DNA from: an uncultured Dorea sp.
GTDB taxonomy: Bacteria > Bacillota > Clostridia > Lachnospirales > Lachnospiraceae
Assembly (NCBI GenBank): GCA_900543415.1
Contig: UQRE01000006.1
Coordinates: 1-64,000, forward strand
DNA length: 64,000 bases
Direction of reading: 5' to 3'
Positions within the stretch are counted from its first letter, which is position 1, and each line of letters opens with the position of its first letter. The position numbers and the translations under genes are program-made. This document shows positions 60,757 through 64,000 of this stretch, one piece after another. The notes below the pieces were generated by a model. It ran no database searches, was not told where the DNA came from, and saw only the letters and a program-made list of their open reading frames with translations.

Positions 60757-61456
60757 ATTTCGAAAATATGGTATCATGCGTTTCATCGGGCATCTGGATG
60801 TCATGCGTTTTTTTCAAAAAGCAATGCGGCGTGCCAACATTCCGATTGCATTCACGGGTGGTTACAGCCCGCACATGATTATGTCTTTTGCACAGCCTTT
60901 AGGTGTGGGACTCACCAGTGACGGAGAATATCTGGATATTGAACTGACGGAGTCCATCTCCTCCGAGGATGCTGTGAGACAGTTGAATGAAGTTAGTGTT
61001 GAGGGAATAGAAATTTTGAGTTTTGTACAAATCTCAGACGAAAAAAAGGCGAGTGGTATGACGATCGTAGCTGCTGCGCGTTATGAAGTCACCTGTCTGG
61101 AATCGAAGAAGTCTGCGGAAGTTACAAAAAATATTCCGTACGATTGGAATGAGAAGATTACAGATTTTCTAAAACAGTCTGAGATTATGGTATTAAAGAA
61201 AACAAAGAAAAATGAGCGCGAGATCAACATTCGCCCGCTCATTTATGAAATGAATGTTTCAGAAGAGCATATTCAGATGCTTCTTGCTGCCGGAAGCGAG
61301 GAAAACTTAAAGCCGGATCTTGTTATGCAGGCGTTTCTTCAACATGCCGGAGCAAACAGCGAAGAGACACCTCTTCACTACCACCGTGTCGATGTTTACG
61401 CGGCGGCAGAAGACGGATTTGTTCCACTGGACAGCCTTGGAACCATAATTTATTAA
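60737..61456 (+). CDS. TIGR03936-family radical SAM-associated protein (DUF2344)
   Basis: A 239-residue DUF2344 protein. It opens LKARIKFRKYGIMRFIGHLDVMRFFQKAMRRA, a conserved family start (first 20 residues hold the key pattern FxGHLD). GGYSPHMIMSFAQPLGVG follows. Start choice: GTG at 60737 or TTG at 60740, both 5-8 nt after AGGAGG; an in-frame start at 60665 would overlap the previous gene by 92 nt. It overlaps the upstream stop by about 20 nt, so translation is probably coupled. Likely substrate-binding partner of the TIGR03960 enzyme. Confidence 0.85.
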   Translation: MLKARIKFRKYGIMRFIGHLDVMRFFQKAMRRANIPIAFTGGYSPHMIMSFAQPLGVGLTSDGEYLDIELTESISSEDAVRQLNEVSVEGIEILSFVQISDEKKASGMTIVAAARYEVTCLESKKSAEVTKNIPYDWNEKITDFLKQSEIMVLKKTKKNEREINIRPLIYEMNVSEEHIQMLLAAGSEENLKPDLVMQAFLQHAGANSEETPLHYHRVDVYAAAEDGFVPLDSLGTIIY

Positions 61457-61481
61457 GCGAAAAACAGAGAGATAAAAAGAC

Positions 61482-61967
61482 ATGGGAAAAAAAGAAGTAA
61501 AAACAAATGCCATGCGTATTCTGGAGCGTCAGAAAATTCCGTATACGTATGAAACGTACGAATGTGACGAATTTACGGATGGCATTGAAACAGCTGACAA
61601 ACTCGGCTATGAACATCAATATGTATATAAAACACTGGTAACTACGGGAAAAAGCGGAGAACATTATGTCTTTGTCATTCCGATCGAAGAAGAAATTGAC
61701 TTCAAAAAAGCGGCAAAAGCTGTAGGCGAGAAATCTTTGGAGATGCTTCACCTGAAAGATCTTACAAAGGTTACCGGATATGTGAGAGGCGGCTGTACAG
61801 CTGTCGGCATGAAGAAACAATTTCCGACTGTTATACAGGAGGATGCCAAAGACCTTCCGCATATGCACGTAAGTGGAGGAAAATTAGGTATGCAGCTGAC
61901 ACTGGCACCGCTTGATCTTGCAAAAGCGGCTAATGCAGAATTTGCGGATATCATTCACAGACCTTAG
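61482..61967 (+). CDS. ybaK: Cys-tRNA(Pro) deacylase YbaK/EbsC
   Basis: A 161-residue editing protein that hydrolyses Cys-tRNA(Pro), preventing Cys-for-Pro errors. KTNAMRILERQKIPY, the conserved Lys in VYKTLVTTG, FVIPIEEEIDFKKAAKAVGEK and YVRGGCTAVGMKK match the family. Length is typical. The ribosome site is weak (GAGAGATAAA). Confidence 0.95.
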   Translation: MGKKEVKTNAMRILERQKIPYTYETYECDEFTDGIETADKLGYEHQYVYKTLVTTGKSGEHYVFVIPIEEEIDFKKAAKAVGEKSLEMLHLKDLTKVTGYVRGGCTAVGMKKQFPTVIQEDAKDLPHMHVSGGKLGMQLTLAPLDLAKAANAEFADIIHRP

Positions 61968-61982
61968 GAGGATGAAAGGCAT

Positions 61983-62591
61983 ATGACGAAAGAAATGGAC
62001 ACCGTTATTTTTGATATCGGTAATGTTCTGATTCATTTTGACTGGATGGGATACTTAAAATCTCTTGAGTTTGATGAGGAAACATATGAGTATGTGGCAA
62101 ATGCGATGTTTCGAAATGAAGATTGGAATGCCGGGGATTCCGGGCTTGTGACTACAGAAGAGTGGCTCCGGCTTTTTATAGACAATGATCGAGCGTACGA
62201 AGCGCAGATTCGTAAGACATTTGATGGTTTTGGAGCGTCAATTGTTCCTTATGAATTTACCGAACCGTGGATTCAGTATTTCCGGGAAAGAGAAATGAAG
62301 ATTTATTATCTTTCTAATTACTCTGAGGAAATGTATCGCCAGTCAAAGGAACGGCTTTCTTTTTTAAATCAGTTTGACGGCGGTGTATTCTCATGGAAAG
62401 AAAAATGTATGAAACCGGATAAAGACATTTATGAAATTCTTCTTTCCCGCTATGAGATCGATCCGAAGCACGCATTGTTCTTTGATGACCGGGAAGAAAA
62501 TGTAGAAGCGGCTGCAAAACTTGGCATCCGTGGCGTAGTATTTCGCCCGGAGATTGCAAGGCAGATGTTGGAAGACGCAGGCAGAGATTAA
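61983..62591 (+). CDS. HAD-superfamily hydrolase (YihX-like)
   Basis: A 202-residue HAD subfamily IA phosphatase. Motif I is FDIGNVLIHFDW; the second aspartate of the usual DxD pair is replaced by G-N, typical of the HAD-IA-v3 FDxGNVL group. Motif II is LSNYS, motif III KPDKDIY, and motif IV FFDDREENVEAA. Substrates of this group are sugar phosphates or haloacids. Ribosome site TAGGAGGAT. Confidence 0.88.
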   Translation: MTKEMDTVIFDIGNVLIHFDWMGYLKSLEFDEETYEYVANAMFRNEDWNAGDSGLVTTEEWLRLFIDNDRAYEAQIRKTFDGFGASIVPYEFTEPWIQYFREREMKIYYLSNYSEEMYRQSKERLSFLNQFDGGVFSWKEKCMKPDKDIYEILLSRYEIDPKHALFFDDREENVEAAAKLGIRGVVFRPEIARQMLEDAGRD

Positions 62592-62633
62592 GAAAATAAT
62601 GAAGATAGATACTAAAGGGGAGGACAGCAAAAG

Positions 62634-63047
62634 ATGAATATTTTATTTTTTCTGAAGCCTAAGAGTGAACTGGCTTACATCTATGATTATCATACACTTC
62701 GTCAGGCATTGGAAATTATGGAGCATCACAGATATTCCTGTGTGCCGATTCTTGATAAAGATGGAAAATATGTTGGTTCTATTACGGAAGGGGATCTTCT
62801 TTGGGGCGTTAAAAAAATGAACCTGATGAATATTAAGGAAGCTGAAAATATCAGCATTATGAAGATTGAAAGAAGACGGGCATATCAACCGGTATCAATT
62901 GGCGCTAATATGGAAGATATTATCGGACGTGCGATGGAACAAAACTATGTTCCTGTTATAGATGATCAGGAGCATTTTATTGGAATTATTACAAGACGTG
63001 ATATTATCGGATATTGCTATGACAAAACAAAGGAGTGTGCGAAATAG
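62634..63047 (+). CDS. CBS-domain pair protein
   Basis: A 137-residue protein made of one Bateman module. First CBS: YDYHTLRQALEIMEHHRYSCVPILDKDGKYVGSITEGDLL; second: VSIGANMEDIIGRAMEQNYVPVIDDQEHFIGIITRRDII (both blocks reported here in short overlap form; key patterns are VPIL/VPVI and GxITxxD). Such pairs usually bind adenosine nucleotides. It abuts the amidohydrolase gene with no gap. Target process is unknown. Confidence 0.88.
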   Translation: MNILFFLKPKSELAYIYDYHTLRQALEIMEHHRYSCVPILDKDGKYVGSITEGDLLWGVKKMNLMNIKEAENISIMKIERRRAYQPVSIGANMEDIIGRAMEQNYVPVIDDQEHFIGIITRRDIIGYCYDKTKECAK

Positions 63048-63836
63048 ATGATCATTGATTTTCATACGCATATGTTCCCGGACAGGATAGCAGAGAGCAC
63101 GATATGCTTTCTGGCCGATACATGTCAAACAAGCCCGCATACAAACGGAACTTATGAGGGACTGTCTGCTTCTACCCGGGAAGCAAAAATAGATTTAAGT
63201 GTTGCGCTTCCGGTTGTGACGAAGCCATCCCAGTTTCCTTCGATCAATGAGTTTGCATCTCATTACCGAGATGGGAATATTTTATCTTTTGGCGGTATTC
63301 ATCCGGCGTGTGACGACTACCGAAGTGAACTTCACGAATTAAAAGAGATGGGATTTTTAGGGATTAAATTACATCCTGATTATCAAGATATGTATTTTAA
63401 CGATATCCGCTATAAAAGGATACTGGACTATGCTTCAGAGCTTGGGCTGATCGTTGTTGTACATGCCGGGAAAGATCCGAAATGCCCGGATTATGTTCAC
63501 TGTACTCCGGAAATGATTGAAGAAGTGCTAAATGAAGTGGCGCCGGAGAAGCTTGTGTTGGCTCATTTTGGCGGTAATGAAATGTGGGATGAAGTGGAAC
63601 AGCGTTTGATTGGAAAAAATGTATATCTTGATACAGCTGTAGTGCTTGATACAATGCCGGAAGAACAGTTTGTCCGCATGGTTCATGCTCACGGAGCAGA
63701 TAAAATATTATTTGCTACAGATTCTCCTTGGAGAGGACAAAAGGAATTCGTGACCAGAATGAACGAGATTGGGCTTACAGAAGAGGAGAGAGCACAGATA
63801 TTCTCCGGAACAGCGCGTAGATTATTGCGAATTTAG
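63048..63836 (+). CDS. amidohydrolase-family (PF04909-type) metal-dependent hydrolase
   Basis: A 262-residue TIM-barrel hydrolase. The HxH metal motif is at the very N-terminus (IDFHTHMFPD); further ligands are in GIKLHPDYQDM, VVHAGKDP, LAHFGGNEMW and the terminal Asp in FATDSPWRGQ. The set resembles the ACMSD/decarboxylase branch. It starts one base after the CBS stop. Substrate is unknown. Terminator follows at 63854. Confidence 0.9.
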   Translation: MIIDFHTHMFPDRIAESTICFLADTCQTSPHTNGTYEGLSASTREAKIDLSVALPVVTKPSQFPSINEFASHYRDGNILSFGGIHPACDDYRSELHELKEMGFLGIKLHPDYQDMYFNDIRYKRILDYASELGLIVVVHAGKDPKCPDYVHCTPEMIEEVLNEVAPEKLVLAHFGGNEMWDEVEQRLIGKNVYLDTAVVLDTMPEEQFVRMVHAHGADKILFATDSPWRGQKEFVTRMNEIGLTEEERAQIFSGTARRLLRI

Positions 63837-63853
63837 TAAGAAAAACAGACTAT

Positions 63854-63905
63854 AAACAGGCACTGCAAAACAGATGATTTTGAAATCTATGTGCAGTGCC
63901 TGTTT
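63854..63905. terminator. bidirectional terminator between convergent genes
   Basis: A 14-bp stem, AAACAGGCACTGCA (63854-63867) with TGCAGTGCCTGTTT (63892-63905), encloses a loop that can form an inner AGAT/ATCT hairpin. It separates the amidohydrolase gene from a minus-strand gene. Confidence 0.8.
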
Positions 63906-63914
63906 AATTTTATT

Positions 63915-64000
63915 CTACTTAATTAAATTATAAATTGCTTGAGCATAAATTTTAGCAATCTTACGTAGATCATCTAAAGAAATATATTCATTTGATTGGT
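63915..64000 (-). CDS. 3' end of a minus-strand gene, possibly an M20-type peptidase
   Basis: Only the last 28 codons are in the window, reading QSNEYISLDDLRKIAKIYAQ and ending LIK before TAG at 63915. The NEYI-x-LDDL-x-KIAKIYA pattern resembles the C-terminus of M20-family metallopeptidases (NEYIsveslekcvkiY style), but the fragment is too short to be sure. Confidence 0.5.
   Translation of the reverse strand, partial: QSNEYISLDDLRKIAKIYAQAIYNLIK

Overview
The window is chromosomal DNA of a low-GC, spore-forming Firmicute, most likely a member of the Lachnospiraceae (Clostridia). The grounds are: sporulation genes (GerW/YtfJ, an alpha/beta small acid-soluble spore protein, YlbJ), Firmicute-type RecU, short HisG with HisZ, YloV/FakA, many AGGAGG ribosome binding sites, TTGACA/TATAAT promoters, and a strictly fermentative, ferredoxin-rich gene content. 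This is inference from gene content; no database was searched. No tRNA, rRNA, CRISPR array or intact mobile element was seen.

Region 1 (1-711) has no gene. It holds several hairpins, a 12-bp inverted repeat bounding a 142-bp folded element, a short promoter-to-terminator unit, and a promoter flanked by two Rex-type operators.

Region 2 (712-13223) is the most interesting part. It is one long co-directional cluster: a lactate/malate dehydrogenase-family gene with the malate-type specificity arginine, hdrB-hdrC-hdrA, an mvhD/flxD-like gene, flxC-, flxB- and flxA-like genes, a fumarate-reductase-type iron-sulfur subunit and flavoprotein, an AspT/SucE-family exchanger, and both subunits of a class I fumarase. 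Read as a pathway this is oxaloacetate to malate to fumarate to succinate, with succinate export. Fumarate reduction would be joined to a soluble, NADH-oxidising, potentially electron-bifurcating Flx-Hdr complex. No membrane anchor subunit is present. NADH-responsive Rex control at the first promoter fits this role.

Region 3 (13224-20962) carries a ThrE-type transporter, polA, coaE, a metallo-beta-lactamase-fold gene, a DegV lipid-binding gene and malic enzyme, a second possible C4 entry point. Region 4 (21049-25226) has apbE on the minus strand, then a NusG-II/Gx pair, ruvAB and zapA. Region 5 (25279-32216) has a U32 peptidase, a RodA/PBP pair with overlapping reading frames, and a sporulation/envelope group. 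Region 6 (32256-45011) has rpmB, asp23, fakA, recG, an SASP, a PadR/membrane pair, rsmD-coaD, ylbJ, a dipeptidase, an M23 peptidase and an rRNA methyltransferase.

Region 7 (45011-51208) is a packed run of RNA-modification, HAD, radical-SAM and SDR genes ending in recU. Region 8 (51198-56386) is a partial histidine operon (hisZ, G, D, B and a fused gene) in which a HisF-like domain that has lost both catalytic aspartates is joined to HisIE. Region 9 (56446-64000) has a small membrane protein behind a strong hairpin, an AAA ATPase/nuclease gene broken at a run of seven G, a TIGR03960/TIGR03936-type pair, ybaK, a HAD gene, a CBS protein, an amidohydrolase, and the tail of a minus-strand gene that runs off the window.
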